The notes beneath the pieces are model-generated. The model made no database searches and was not told the origin of the DNA. It saw only the letters and a program-made list of their open reading frames with translations. 38,911 nt of DNA from positions 1-38,911 of the forward strand of contig NZ_JAQIIO010000017.1 in assembly GCF_027891095.1 (NCBI RefSeq), read 5' to 3'. The stretch is from Aliiroseovarius salicola (GTDB lineage: Bacteria; Pseudomonadota; Alphaproteobacteria; Rhodobacterales; Rhodobacteraceae). The translations under genes and the position numbers were made by a program. This document shows, piece after piece, positions 23,224-32,133 of this stretch. Position 1 is the stretch's first letter, and each line of letters begins with the position of its first letter.

Positions 23224-24515
23224 GCATCGAACTTCTGTCCTGTCTGCTGACCCTGTTTGTTTTGGCCGGGATCGGCACCCCCATCGGCTATTCCATCCTG
23301 CTGGCCTCGATAGCCTATCTGGGCGTCGCGGGGCTGGATGTGGCGCTGGCTGGCGAAAAAATCCTGCAGGGCTTTTACCGCAGTACGATCCTTCTGGCGG
23401 TGCCGCTTTTCATCGTGGCCGCAAATATCATGAATGCGGGCTCGATCACTGATCGGCTTTTGAATTTCTGTGTCGCCGCCGTGGGGCGGTTCAAAGGTGG
23501 GCTTGGCCATGTGAACGTGGTGGCTTCGCTGATCTTTTCCGGCATGTCCGGGTCTGCCGTGGCCGATGCGGCCGGGATCGGCAAGATCATCATCGAGATG
23601 ATGACCAAGGATGGGCGCTATGGGCGTGGCTATGCCGCCGCAATCACCGCAGCCTCCGCCACGATTGGCCCAATCATTCCTCCCTCCATCCCCATGGTGC
23701 TTTATGCGCTGGTCTCCAAGGCCTCGATCGGCTCGCTGTTTCTGGCCGGTATCCTGCCTGGTCTGATCATGGGCGTGGTGCTGATGGCGATGAACTATTA
23801 CCTTGCGGGCAAGCGCGGATTTGCGCTTGAGGATCCAATTCCGCTGAAAGAGCTGCCACGTAAGACTGCAAATGCCTTCCCGGCGCTCTTGATGCCCGCG
23901 ATCCTGCTCTATGGCATCTATGGTGGCGTAACCACGCCCACAGAAGCCGCCGCCGTGGCCGCCTTTTACGCGCTGCTGCTGGCTGCGCTCTTCTATCGCG
24001 CCTTGTCGCTGCGTGGCCTTTTTCAGGTCTTCGTCGACAGCGCGCGTTCGTCTGCCTCGGTTGGGGTGGTGATTGGCGGCGCGTTCATTCTGAACTTCAT
24101 CGTCATCCAGGAACAGATCCCACAAGCGATTTCTTCGATGCTGGCAGGGGCTGACGTGCATCCGCTCTTGTTCCTCGTCGCAGTGAATGTGCTGATCCTG
24201 CTCCTAGGCTGTGTGCTGGATGCGACGACCATCATTCTTGTGATTGTGCCGCTCTTTATCCCGACCTGCGAAGCGCTTGGTATCGATCTGGTACACTTCG
24301 GCGTGCTGGTGGTGGTGAACTCGATGATTGGCTTGATCACGCCGCCCTATGGCATCCTGCTCTTTGTCATCAATGCGGTGACAGGCATTCCGCTGCGCGA
24401 GATCATTGCCGAGGTCTGGGCCTTCCTGGCTGTTCTGGTCGCCGCGCTGGTCTTGATGATCCTGTCGCCTAATCTTGTCCTCTGGCTGCCGAGGCTCTTT
24501 GGATACCAAGGCTAA
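23220..24515 (+). CDS. dctM: TRAP transporter large permease DctM
   Basis: The 431-residue, strongly hydrophobic protein has about 12 membrane helices. It carries DctM signatures such as GTPIGYSIL near the start, FSGMSGSAVADAAGIG, AASATIGPIIPPSIPMV and LITPPYGILLF. It forms the sodium-driven transport channel with DctQ and receives substrate from DctP. Starts and stops overlap with dctQ (ATGA) and quiC (TAATG), so uptake and the first catabolic enzyme are translationally linked. Confidence 0.93.
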   Translation: MSIELLSCLLTLFVLAGIGTPIGYSILLASIAYLGVAGLDVALAGEKILQGFYRSTILLAVPLFIVAANIMNAGSITDRLLNFCVAAVGRFKGGLGHVNVVASLIFSGMSGSAVADAAGIGKIIIEMMTKDGRYGRGYAAAITAASATIGPIIPPSIPMVLYALVSKASIGSLFLAGILPGLIMGVVLMAMNYYLAGKRGFALEDPIPLKELPRKTANAFPALLMPAILLYGIYGGVTTPTEAAAVAAFYALLLAALFYRALSLRGLFQVFVDSARSSASVGVVIGGAFILNFIVIQEQIPQAISSMLAGADVHPLLFLVAVNVLILLLGCVLDATTIILVIVPLFIPTCEALGIDLVHFGVLVVVNSMIGLITPPYGILLFVINAVTGIPLREIIAEVWAFLAVLVAALVLMILSPNLVLWLPRLFGYQG

Positions 24516-26401
24516 TGACACTTTCCATTTCTACAACATCCATTCCCGGTGATCTCGAGGCCAAGCTCGAGGCCATCGCCGGGGCAGGATTTACCTCTGT
24601 CGAACTGCATGAACCTGATTTTACCGGGTTTCACGGCACGGCCAAAGACCTGAGAAAGCTGATTGGGGATTTAGGTCTGACATTGAACCTTCTGAAACCC
24701 TTTCATGACCTGGAAGGCTGGCAGGGATCAGAGCGCAGTCACGCCTTTGACCGGCTGGCCCGCAAGCTTGATCTGGTGCGCGAGCTGGGCTCCGATATGC
24801 TTTTGCTGGGGGCCTCCGGGGCTGAGTGCTCTGACATTGGGCAGATTGCTGGGGACCTGTCCGAAGCCGCTGACATGGCGGCCAAACAGGGGGTTCGGCT
24901 GGCCTATGTCGCGCTGCCCTGGGCGGGGCATGTGCAAACAGACGAACAGGCGATGTCGCTGGTTGATCAGGTCAACAATCCCCAATTCGGGCTGGCGCTG
25001 AATAGCTATTTTTCGCTGGCGGATGGCACCAAACCGGCGCAGCTGCGCCACATTCCGGGTGATCGGCTGTTCCATGTGCAGCTTTCCGATGCACCGCGCG
25101 CGCTGGGGGATATTCGGGGCCTGAAACGCCATTTCGGCCTGTTGCCGGGGCAGGGGGCGCTGAACCTCGCTGGCTTTGTCAAAGTGTTGGCGCGCGCCGG
25201 GTATCGAGGCCCTTGGTCCATCGCTCGTGTAAACGAACACAGCCCCCGTCCGGGCGGGCGTACCCTTGCACAGGATGGCTATCGCGCGCTGGTCAATCTG
25301 CTGGACGAGGTAACCCGCAACGACCCGGATCTGTCCTTCGACATCCCCGATCTTCCGCCGCGCGTTTACAGTTCGGGGTTTGAGTTTATCGAGTTCGCGG
25401 CGGATGACAAAAGCGGCAAAGAGCTGACCGATCTGCTCACCACGCTGTGTTTCCGCATGGAACGGCGGCATGTGTCGAAGTCGGTCGAGCTGTGGCGGCA
25501 AGGTGGCATCAATATCGTCGTGAATACGGAAAAAGAGGGGTTCGCCCATTCCGCCTTCCTTGGACACGGGCCATCGGTCTGTGACATGGGGTTGCGGGTG
25601 AAAGACGCCGATCAAACCGTGGAACGGGCCATGGCCCTTGGCACGCCGCAGTTTTCGCAGCCGGTTGGCACCGGGGAACTCGACATTCCCGCCGTGCGCG
25701 GTGTGGGCGGCAATGTGGTTCACTTCATTGATGAAAAATCCGATCTGCATCGGGTGTGGGACATCGAATTTGAACCGGTGGCCAAGACCAAGGCCACGCC
25801 ACCGGCTGGCCTGCGTCGGATCGACCATCTGGCTCAAACCATGCGCTATGAAGAGATGCAGAGCTGGCTGCTCTATTACATCTCAACCTTTGAAATGGCG
25901 AAATCCCCGATAGTTGATGTGGCCGACCCATCTGGCGTCGTGCACAGTCAGGCGATTGAAAGCCCGGAAGGGGAAGTGCGCCTGAACCTGAACGGGGCAG
26001 AGGGGCGACGCACCTTTGCGGCCTCTTTCCTGGCGGATCGCTTTGGCGCCGGCGTGCAGCATATCGCTTTCCTGACCGACGATATATTCGAGACCTCGGA
26101 ACGCCTGCACGACAGCGGCTTTCCACGCCTCGATATCTCGCCCAACTACTACGACGATCTTCAAGCCCACTTCAGGCTGGAGGATGAATTGGTTGCGCAG
26201 CTGCGCGAGGCCAACATGCTCTATGACCGCGCGGATGGGACCGAATATTTCCAGATCTACAGCCAACCGATCTTCAGCGGGTTCTTTTTTGAAATCGTCG
26301 AACGTCGCCGTGGCTATGCCGGTTATGGCGCCCGTAATGCCTCGGCGCGACTGGCTGCGCAGATGAAGCACCAACGTCCAGCAGGGATACCAAGAACATG
26401 A
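24515..26401 (+). CDS. quiC: 3-dehydroshikimate dehydratase with HPPD-like C-terminal half
   Basis: The 628-residue protein matches the two-part bacterial QuiC. The N-terminal TIM barrel of the AP-endonuclease-2/xylose isomerase fold (about 1-275; SVELHEPDFTGFHG, FHVQLSDAPRA) dehydrates 3-dehydroshikimate to protocatechuate. The C-terminal half (about 285-610) is like 4-hydroxyphenylpyruvate dioxygenase. All three iron-ligand positions appear conserved: H438 (RIDHLAQT), H516 (GVQHIAFL) and E593 (FFFEIVE). Whether the second half is active is not known from sequence. It is coupled to dctM and to the dehydrogenase gene, supporting a shikimate/quinate-type degradation pathway. Confidence 0.88.
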   Translation: MTLSISTTSIPGDLEAKLEAIAGAGFTSVELHEPDFTGFHGTAKDLRKLIGDLGLTLNLLKPFHDLEGWQGSERSHAFDRLARKLDLVRELGSDMLLLGASGAECSDIGQIAGDLSEAADMAAKQGVRLAYVALPWAGHVQTDEQAMSLVDQVNNPQFGLALNSYFSLADGTKPAQLRHIPGDRLFHVQLSDAPRALGDIRGLKRHFGLLPGQGALNLAGFVKVLARAGYRGPWSIARVNEHSPRPGGRTLAQDGYRALVNLLDEVTRNDPDLSFDIPDLPPRVYSSGFEFIEFAADDKSGKELTDLLTTLCFRMERRHVSKSVELWRQGGINIVVNTEKEGFAHSAFLGHGPSVCDMGLRVKDADQTVERAMALGTPQFSQPVGTGELDIPAVRGVGGNVVHFIDEKSDLHRVWDIEFEPVAKTKATPPAGLRRIDHLAQTMRYEEMQSWLLYYISTFEMAKSPIVDVADPSGVVHSQAIESPEGEVRLNLNGAEGRRTFAASFLADRFGAGVQHIAFLTDDIFETSERLHDSGFPRLDISPNYYDDLQAHFRLEDELVAQLREANMLYDRADGTEYFQIYSQPIFSGFFFEIVERRRGYAGYGARNASARLAAQMKHQRPAGIPRT

Positions 26402-27258
26402 AAGCCGCATTGATCGGACACGGCATCGCGGGGTCCCTGACCCCCGATATGCATATGGCAGAAGCGCGTGCGCAGGGATTTGACTATGAATATCAGCGCT
26501 TTGATACGGCCACCGCACCCTATGCGGGGCAGAGCCTGACGGCACTTTTGGATCTTGCGCGGGAACAAGGCATGACTGGCGTGAACATCACCTACCCGTT
26601 CAAGGTCGACGCGGCTGATATGATGGATGACCTGTCTGACACCGCGCGGCTTCTGGGCGCGGTGAACACCGTCCTGTTCGATCAGGGGCGCCGGGTGGGT
26701 CATAACACCGACTATGTAGGCTTCCGCTCCGCCTTGCGCCGAGGGCTGCCCCATGCGCCGATCACTCGTGCGCTGTTGGTGGGCGCTGGCGGTGCAGGCG
26801 GCGCAGTAGCCTTGGCCCTGATTGATCAGGGAACCGATGTGCTGTTTCTTCTCGATCAGGACCGCAAAAAGGCAGAGGAACTGAAAACCCGCCTGACCGC
26901 GGCGCGCCCGCGTGTTGCGGTGAGTGTGGTGGACACATTTGCCGAGGCACAGCCCGAACAGCTGAACGGGATCGCGAATGCAACGCCAATGGGCATGGCC
27001 GCCTATCCCGGAATGGCACTGGACCCCAGCGGCCTGCCATCCGGCGGTTGGGTGGCGGATATTGTGTATTTCCCCCGGCAAACAGCGCTGCTTGAACGCG
27101 CCGAAAACCTGCGGCTCAGAACAATGGATGGGTCTGGCATGGCGATCTTTCAGGCCGCATCCGCCTTCCATCTGTTAACCGGAAGAACCGCATCCCCCGA
27201 CCGGATGTATGAAAGCTTCGAGCAGTTTGCGCCGAAGACCGAAGAGGTATCCGCATGA
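26398..27258 (+). CDS. Shikimate/quinate dehydrogenase (AroE-like)
   Basis: The 286-residue protein is an AroE/YdiB-type dehydrogenase. The substrate domain has GSLTPDMH and the catalytic K69 in NITYPFK, paired with D105 in HNTDYVGF. The nucleotide domain has GAGGAGGAVALAL. AroE for biosynthesis usually shows SLSPxxHN; the variation and the catabolic context suggest a quinate/shikimate dehydrogenase that oxidises the imported compound to 3-dehydroquinate or 3-dehydroshikimate for QuiC. It overlaps both neighbours by ATGA. No 3-dehydroquinate dehydratase gene is present in the window. Confidence 0.88.
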   Translation: MKAALIGHGIAGSLTPDMHMAEARAQGFDYEYQRFDTATAPYAGQSLTALLDLAREQGMTGVNITYPFKVDAADMMDDLSDTARLLGAVNTVLFDQGRRVGHNTDYVGFRSALRRGLPHAPITRALLVGAGGAGGAVALALIDQGTDVLFLLDQDRKKAEELKTRLTAARPRVAVSVVDTFAEAQPEQLNGIANATPMGMAAYPGMALDPSGLPSGGWVADIVYFPRQTALLERAENLRLRTMDGSGMAIFQAASAFHLLTGRTASPDRMYESFEQFAPKTEEVSA

Positions 27259-28079
27259 CCCAGTCCCACACAGACGCAGACAAGGTCCGCCACTGGTGGC
27301 GCACGTCGATCATCGATATGGAACCCGGCAAGATCGCCTTTCGCGGCCACCCGATTCAGGATCTGATCGGCAATGTGTCCTTCCCGCAGATGATCTGGCT
27401 GATGGTGGCAGGTGAGATGCCCACCGCTGATCAGGCGGCACTCTTTGAGGCTGCTTTGGTGGCAGGGGTGGATCACGGACCACAGGCCCCATCCATTGCC
27501 GCCGCGCGCATGGCGGCGACCTGTGGGGTCGGGCTGAACAACGTAATGGCCACAGCGGTGAACATGTTGGGGGATGTCCATGGCGGCGCAGGCGAGCAAT
27601 GCGCCGAGCTTTACTATGGAATTGCCACGCTGATGGATGAAGGCACCGATCTGGATCAGGCGGTGCGTGATGGACTAGATGCCTGGCGTGCCGAACATGG
27701 CAAGATCGTTTCCGGCTTTGGCCATCGGTTCCACAAACCGGTCGATCCGCGCGCCCCGCGCCTGATGGAACTGGTGCGAGGTGCTGCGGACAAGGGCACC
27801 GTGTCTGGTCGCTTTGCCGAGATCGGAGAGGCCGTACAGGCCGAGCTTGGTCGCCAACGCGGTGGACGTCCGATTGCGATGAATATCGATGGCGCCACCG
27901 CCGTGATTTTCTGCGAACTGGGCTTTCCTGCGCCGCTGTCACGCGGGCTTTTCTGCCTGTCACGCTCAGTTGGCGTGCTTGCCCATGGCTGGGAGCAGAT
28001 GGGGCAGGGCGGGCGCAACAAGGGGCCAATGCCCCCTGAATACCTTCCACTTTATGAAGCGAAAGAAGATGACCGGTGA
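27255..28079 (+). CDS. Citryl-CoA lyase-like protein (citrate synthase fold)
   Basis: The 274-residue protein is a short citrate synthase superfamily member. AFRGHPIQDLIG and the Val-Ser-Phe-Pro helix form the N-terminus. The catalytic trio appears as H109 (GDVHGGAGE), H157 or H160 (GFGHRFHKP) and D212 (NIDGATAVIF). Such short forms are annotated as citryl-CoA lyases and cleave a citryl-CoA-like thioester to oxaloacetate and acetyl-CoA, or act on related CoA esters. It is coupled to the dehydrogenase upstream and overlaps gfo2 by 11 bases. Its presence in this cluster implies a CoA-thioester cleavage or condensation step not part of the usual protocatechuate route. Confidence 0.82.
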   Translation: MTQSHTDADKVRHWWRTSIIDMEPGKIAFRGHPIQDLIGNVSFPQMIWLMVAGEMPTADQAALFEAALVAGVDHGPQAPSIAAARMAATCGVGLNNVMATAVNMLGDVHGGAGEQCAELYYGIATLMDEGTDLDQAVRDGLDAWRAEHGKIVSGFGHRFHKPVDPRAPRLMELVRGAADKGTVSGRFAEIGEAVQAELGRQRGGRPIAMNIDGATAVIFCELGFPAPLSRGLFCLSRSVGVLAHGWEQMGQGGRNKGPMPPEYLPLYEAKEDDR

Positions 28080-29265
28080 GACACCGAAAACCTTCCGGGT
28101 CGGCCTTGTTGGATGTGGCCGTATAAGTGACATCTATCTGACTACACTTGCTAAATTCCCACAAGTTGAGGTGGTGGCCTGTGCCAGCCTTGATCTTGAG
28201 GAAAGCCGGGTCAAGGCCGCACAACATGGTATTTCTCGCGCACTGACGGTGGAAGAGGTGATTGCCGATCCCGAGATCGACTGCATCCTCAACCTGACCA
28301 TCCCGGCAGCCCATGCGGAAATTACGCGCCGCGCATTGATGGCCAATAAACATGTCTATTCGGAAAAGCCTTTTGTCACTGATCTGGCGGACGGGCGCGA
28401 GCTGTTGGACTTGGCCGAGGCGCGCGGGCTGAAGCTGGGAAATGCGCCAGACACCTTTCTCGGCGGGCGCTGGCAAACCGTGCGCCGCCTGATCGACGAA
28501 GGGGCCATTGGCCGTCCAACGGGTGTTTTTGCCCATGTCGGCACCCATGGCACCGAACGTCATCATCCAAACCCGGACTTCTATTATCAGACCGGCGGTG
28601 GGCCACTTCTGGATCTTGGCCCTTACTACCTGACCGCCATGGTGTTTTGCCTTGGGCCGATTGCCCGCGTGGCCGGCATGGCCAACCGCGCTTTTGACCG
28701 CCGCCAGATCGAAAACGGCCCGCGCGATGGTGAATGGATGGAGGTTCAGGTCGACACGCATTCCCTTAGCCTGATCGAGTTTGAAAACGGGGCGATTGGC
28801 TCTATGACCATGAGCTTTGACATCTGGGACAGCGAAACCCCTCGGTTTGAGATCTATGGCGAAGACGGGGTGATCTCTGTCCCCGATCCCGATCCGGTGC
28901 ATGGGGCCAATGATTTCCACGGGCCCGTCTGGTTGCGTACCCGAGAAACCTCTCGCTGGTCTCATCAACCGCGACCAACCGGGCGGGACAATTGGCAGGT
29001 GGTCGAAAACCATCATGGGTTCAATGAAAACAGCCGTGGATTGGGGCTGTTGGATCTGGCTTATGCCGTGCGGGATGATCGCCCGGAACGGGCCAGTGGA
29101 GAGATGGCGTTCCACGTGTTCGAGGTGATGGATGCCATTGCGCGCGCGCCCACGGCGGGAACCTATCAGATGATCAACAGCTCATGCCCGGTGCCCGCAC
29201 CTTTGCCCGCAGATTTCCCGAAAAGTGAGGATGCAAACCCACAGGAGGCTGACCATGCCAATTGA
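28069..29265 (+). CDS. Gfo/Idh/MocA-family oxidoreductase 2
   Basis: The ATG at 28069 (AAAGAAG upstream) gives 398 residues. It has the Rossmann motif GLVGCGRISDIYL, the EKPFVTDLADGREL motif and the C-terminal substrate domain with GGGPLLDLGPYYL and FGxxDxE-type segments. The YQTGGGPLLDLGPYY part holds the family's active-site Asp and Tyr. An NAD(P)-dependent sugar or polyol dehydrogenase is expected. It overlaps the lyase gene by 11 bases and the unknown gene 29255-29926 by 11 bases. It is clearly distinct from oxidoreductases 1 and 3, so the three enzymes probably act on different intermediates or positions. Confidence 0.88.
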   Translation: MTGETPKTFRVGLVGCGRISDIYLTTLAKFPQVEVVACASLDLEESRVKAAQHGISRALTVEEVIADPEIDCILNLTIPAAHAEITRRALMANKHVYSEKPFVTDLADGRELLDLAEARGLKLGNAPDTFLGGRWQTVRRLIDEGAIGRPTGVFAHVGTHGTERHHPNPDFYYQTGGGPLLDLGPYYLTAMVFCLGPIARVAGMANRAFDRRQIENGPRDGEWMEVQVDTHSLSLIEFENGAIGSMTMSFDIWDSETPRFEIYGEDGVISVPDPDPVHGANDFHGPVWLRTRETSRWSHQPRPTGRDNWQVVENHHGFNENSRGLGLLDLAYAVRDDRPERASGEMAFHVFEVMDAIARAPTAGTYQMINSSCPVPAPLPADFPKSEDANPQEADHAN

Positions 29266-29926
29266 AACCCTGACCATTGGGGAGCCGTTTTTCGGGCTGC
29301 GTCACGTGACGGATCAAGCAGCACTTCATTTGACCGGGCGCGCGATTGTGGTGAACGTGGCAGACCGTCCGATCCGCATCGAGGCGCAGACACTTGCCCC
29401 GCTGCAATCGGCGATCTTTGCCAACACCGCCCTGCATGACGTGGATCGCGCGCTGATCATCGACCGGTTTGACACCCATGATGATGCCGCCCTATGTGCC
29501 GAGGTACGCAAGAGCTGGCCGTCGGCCTTCGAAGTCCGCGGCGAAGAGCGGCTGCGCGGGGTGGAACACTACATGTCTCCCAAGGTCTTTGTCGGCAATA
29601 TCGGCCTGACCTTCTATCACTCAGCCTCGGTGCCCCTGAATGTGGGCCTGCATAAGGACCACCCGTTCTGCCCGGTGCCGGGCTTTCGCGAGGTGCACAC
29701 CCAGATCGTTGGGTTTGGCAAAATGCAGCAATGCCGAGAACGCGACCCGGCGACGCTTTACCTCGAAGAACCGATGGCGCCGGGCATGACCCATCGCCCG
29801 ATGTATGATGGTCAGGGGAACTACCCCTGGCACCAATATGAAACCACCACGCCCAGTATCTTCATGGCTTTGGAAATCCTGCCAGAAGGGGCGGAGATCC
29901 CGAATTTGGGAGGGAATGATGACTGA
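29255..29926 (+). CDS. Unknown protein, possibly cupin-like
   Basis: AGGAGG before the ATG at 29255 gives a 223-residue protein that I do not recognise. It has no signal peptide or membrane helix. The second half has several possible metal ligands in a beta-rich context: GLHKDHPF, REVHTQIVGFGKMQQ and PWHQYETTTPS. This is compatible with a double-stranded beta-helix (cupin) isomerase or epimerase, but the classic cupin motifs are not exact. It lies between two Gfo/Idh genes, overlapping both (11 and 8 bases), so it should act on the same intermediates. Confidence 0.7.
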   Translation: MPIETLTIGEPFFGLRHVTDQAALHLTGRAIVVNVADRPIRIEAQTLAPLQSAIFANTALHDVDRALIIDRFDTHDDAALCAEVRKSWPSAFEVRGEERLRGVEHYMSPKVFVGNIGLTFYHSASVPLNVGLHKDHPFCPVPGFREVHTQIVGFGKMQQCRERDPATLYLEEPMAPGMTHRPMYDGQGNYPWHQYETTTPSIFMALEILPEGAEIPNLGGNDD

Positions 29927-31109
29927 ACGACTGCTCCCCGAAACGATTGATTTTAACGGCCCGTTTCCGACCCTGTCTCGCAGGTTGCGCTTGGGGGTGG
30001 TCGGCGGCGGGCGCATCTCTGCCACGCAAGCCACCGCCGCGCGCATGACTGATCGGTGGGACGTGATCGCGGGCGCGCTTTCCTCGGACCCCGAACGTGC
30101 CAAGGCCCGTGGTGCCGAGTGGTTCATGGACCCGGATCGCTGCTATGCCTCGTTTGAAGAGATGGCCAAGACAGAAGCGGCGCATCCTGATGGGGTGGAC
30201 GCGGTGATGATCACCACCCCCAATCACCTGCATTTTCCCGCCGCCAAGGTCTTTCTCGAGGCAGGTATTGATGTGCTCTGCGACAAGCCGCTGACCAATG
30301 AGGTGGCAGAGGCAGAGGCGCTGGTGGATCTGACGATGAAGACCGGTCAGATCCTTGGTGTCGGCTATGCGATGTCCTGTTTTCCAATGATCCGTCAGGC
30401 GCGTGAAATTGTGGCCGAGGGCGGGATTGGCAAAATCAACCAGATCCATGTGGAGTTCCTGCAAGACTGGATGACCCCGGATGATGTGGCCGACGCGCCC
30501 CATGTGAAATGGCGGTTGGATCCCAAAATCTCTGGTCCAACAAGCTGTGTGGGTGACATTGGTACCCATGCCGCGCATCTGGCGAGTTTTGTGTCGGGCC
30601 TTGAGATGACCGCCCTACGTGCTGAATTCCATGTGTGTGGGGCCCCCAAACCGCTCGAGGACACGGCGTTTATGTTCACCCGCTTTGAGGGGGAGGTGCC
30701 GGGCACGCTGATGGCGACCCGTCTTGCGCCGGGCAATCGCGGCGGGCTGCGGCTTCGGGTCTATGGCTCAGAGGGCGGGCTGGAATGGGATCTGGAAAAC
30801 TCAGAACAGTTGAAGTTCTACCGCTTTGGGGAAGCAGATCGGGTGATCAGTCGCGGCCATGGTCATGGGGTCAGCGCTGCCACCGAGCGGCTGGTGCGCA
30901 CTGCACGGGGTTTCCCGGAAGGTGTGATCGAAGCTTGGGCCAATCTTTACACCGAATTTGCCCTTGCTGTGGCGGCGCGGCGCGATGGGATTGCAATCCC
31001 TGATAATTGGTTGAGCTTCCCAAAAGTGTCCGAAGGCGCGGCCGGGGTGCAATTCATCTCAGCGTCTGTGCGATCGAATGAAAACGGTGGGGATTGGGTA
31101 GAGATCTAA
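29919..31109 (+). CDS. Gfo/Idh/MocA-family oxidoreductase 3
   Basis: Two adjacent ATGs (29916, 29919) follow GGGAGGG; the second gives 396 residues. The Rossmann motif GVVGGGRISATQ starts about residue 26. The conserved motif reads DKPLTN rather than EKP, and GDIGTHAAHLASFVSG carries the active-site His of the C-terminal domain. Relatives act on inositols, sugar acids or glycosides. It is the last gene of the operon that starts at dctP; the candidate promoter and operator at 31138-31166 follow. Confidence 0.88.
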   Translation: MTERLLPETIDFNGPFPTLSRRLRLGVVGGGRISATQATAARMTDRWDVIAGALSSDPERAKARGAEWFMDPDRCYASFEEMAKTEAAHPDGVDAVMITTPNHLHFPAAKVFLEAGIDVLCDKPLTNEVAEAEALVDLTMKTGQILGVGYAMSCFPMIRQAREIVAEGGIGKINQIHVEFLQDWMTPDDVADAPHVKWRLDPKISGPTSCVGDIGTHAAHLASFVSGLEMTALRAEFHVCGAPKPLEDTAFMFTRFEGEVPGTLMATRLAPGNRGGLRLRVYGSEGGLEWDLENSEQLKFYRFGEADRVISRGHGHGVSAATERLVRTARGFPEGVIEAWANLYTEFALAVAARRDGIAIPDNWLSFPKVSEGAAGVQFISASVRSNENGGDWVEI

Positions 31110-31137
31110 TGCCGGGACGGCGTCAGAAAATCAGTAA

Positions 31138-31166
31138 TTGATATTTTAAATAATATCAGATATTTT
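31138..31166 (+). promoter_or_regulatory. Candidate promoter with GntR operator 3
   Basis: TTGATA (31138-31143) and TATTTT (31161-31166), 17 bases apart, make a plausible -35/-10 pair. The perfect palindrome AATATCAGATATT (31152-31164) overlaps the -10. It is identical to the palindrome at 20313-20325. The site lies 55 bases before the isomerase start and suggests repression of a third transcription unit by the same GntR protein. Confidence 0.6.
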
Positions 31167-31218
31167 GGATTGCGTAGGATAATCCTGCGACTCGCTGATG
31201 CAATCCGGAGCCGATCCA

Positions 31219-32133
31219 ATGCCAAAGAGTTCTTTACAGACGCCAACAGAACCTCTGTATTCTCTGGCCCATCTCACGTTGATCGGAGCCACGCCACCTG
31301 AATTGGTCTATATCGCCGCCCGAGCGGGTTATGACGCGGTCAGCCCTAGGTTCATTCCGATGAAGGTGCCCGGCGAGTTTTCGCAGTCTCCTGTCGACAA
31401 GGGACAAGTACAGGCAACCAAAACCGCACTGGCCACCACGGGGCTTAAGGTGCTGGATGTGGAACTGGCGCGGATCACCGAAGACGTGGACCCGCGCAGT
31501 TTCGAGCGCTCGCTTGAACTGGGTGGCGAGTTGGGCGCCAAGAGAATGATCATGTCGGCCTGGACCCAGACCCGCGATGACCGCAATTTCCTGGTGGATA
31601 TCTATGGTGAAACCTGCGATCTGGCCGCGCCATACGGGATCACCGTGGATCTTGAGTTTCCGTCTTTCTCGCGCCTGCGCACTTTGGACGAAACTTTGGA
31701 TATTGTGCGCGCGGCTGACCGGCCCAATGGCGGCATTCTGGTTGATACGCTTTACCTGCATCTGAGCCGCGTAGATCTGGGCGAGCTTTTACATGTCCCG
31801 TCCGAGCTTTTCCACTTTCTCCACATCTCGGATTGCCTGCCCGGTATCGCGGATACGCGCGAAGGGATGATCCAGCTGGCCCGCGACGCGCGGCTTTACC
31901 CAGGTGAAGGGTGGATCGACTTTGCCGGGATCATCGAACGGATGCCGCCCGTGGACTATTCAATCGAATTACCAAACCAGAGCCGCGTGGCGGAACTGGG
32001 ATACGAAGAACATGCGCGTCGCTGCCTTACGCACGCGAAACGAACTTTCGGTGAGGCGCGATCGCAGCGCCGGATGCCGGACACATCTACTCTCCAACAT
32101 AATGAGGATCATCATGGGCAAAGAGCTCACTGA
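31219..32133 (+). CDS. Sugar phosphate isomerase/epimerase family TIM barrel
   Basis: The ATG at 31219 (GGAG upstream) gives 304 residues; an ATG at 31198 lacks a site. The sequence fits the AP-endonuclease-2/xylose-isomerase-like barrel, with likely metal ligands in VDLEFPSF, LVDTLYLHLS, FLHISDCLP and SIELPNQ. Relatives include inosose dehydratase (IolE), inosose isomerase (IolI) and 3-dehydroshikimate dehydratase. With the Gfo/Idh enzymes and the ALS-like TPP enzyme, the set echoes inositol catabolism (IolG, IolE, IolD). It overlaps the aldehyde dehydrogenase gene by 20 bases. Confidence 0.83.
   Translation: MPKSSLQTPTEPLYSLAHLTLIGATPPELVYIAARAGYDAVSPRFIPMKVPGEFSQSPVDKGQVQATKTALATTGLKVLDVELARITEDVDPRSFERSLELGGELGAKRMIMSAWTQTRDDRNFLVDIYGETCDLAAPYGITVDLEFPSFSRLRTLDETLDIVRAADRPNGGILVDTLYLHLSRVDLGELLHVPSELFHFLHISDCLPGIADTREGMIQLARDARLYPGEGWIDFAGIIERMPPVDYSIELPNQSRVAELGYEEHARRCLTHAKRTFGEARSQRRMPDTSTLQHNEDHHGQRAH

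Noticed and set aside
27310-29115. Long open frame on the minus strand opposite the lyase and oxidoreductase 2
   Set aside because: It lies entirely opposite well-supported family genes with high GC, has no recognisable domains and no ribosome site. It is an antisense shadow; the same applies to long minus frames at 23175-24161, 24728-25837 and 33751-35148.
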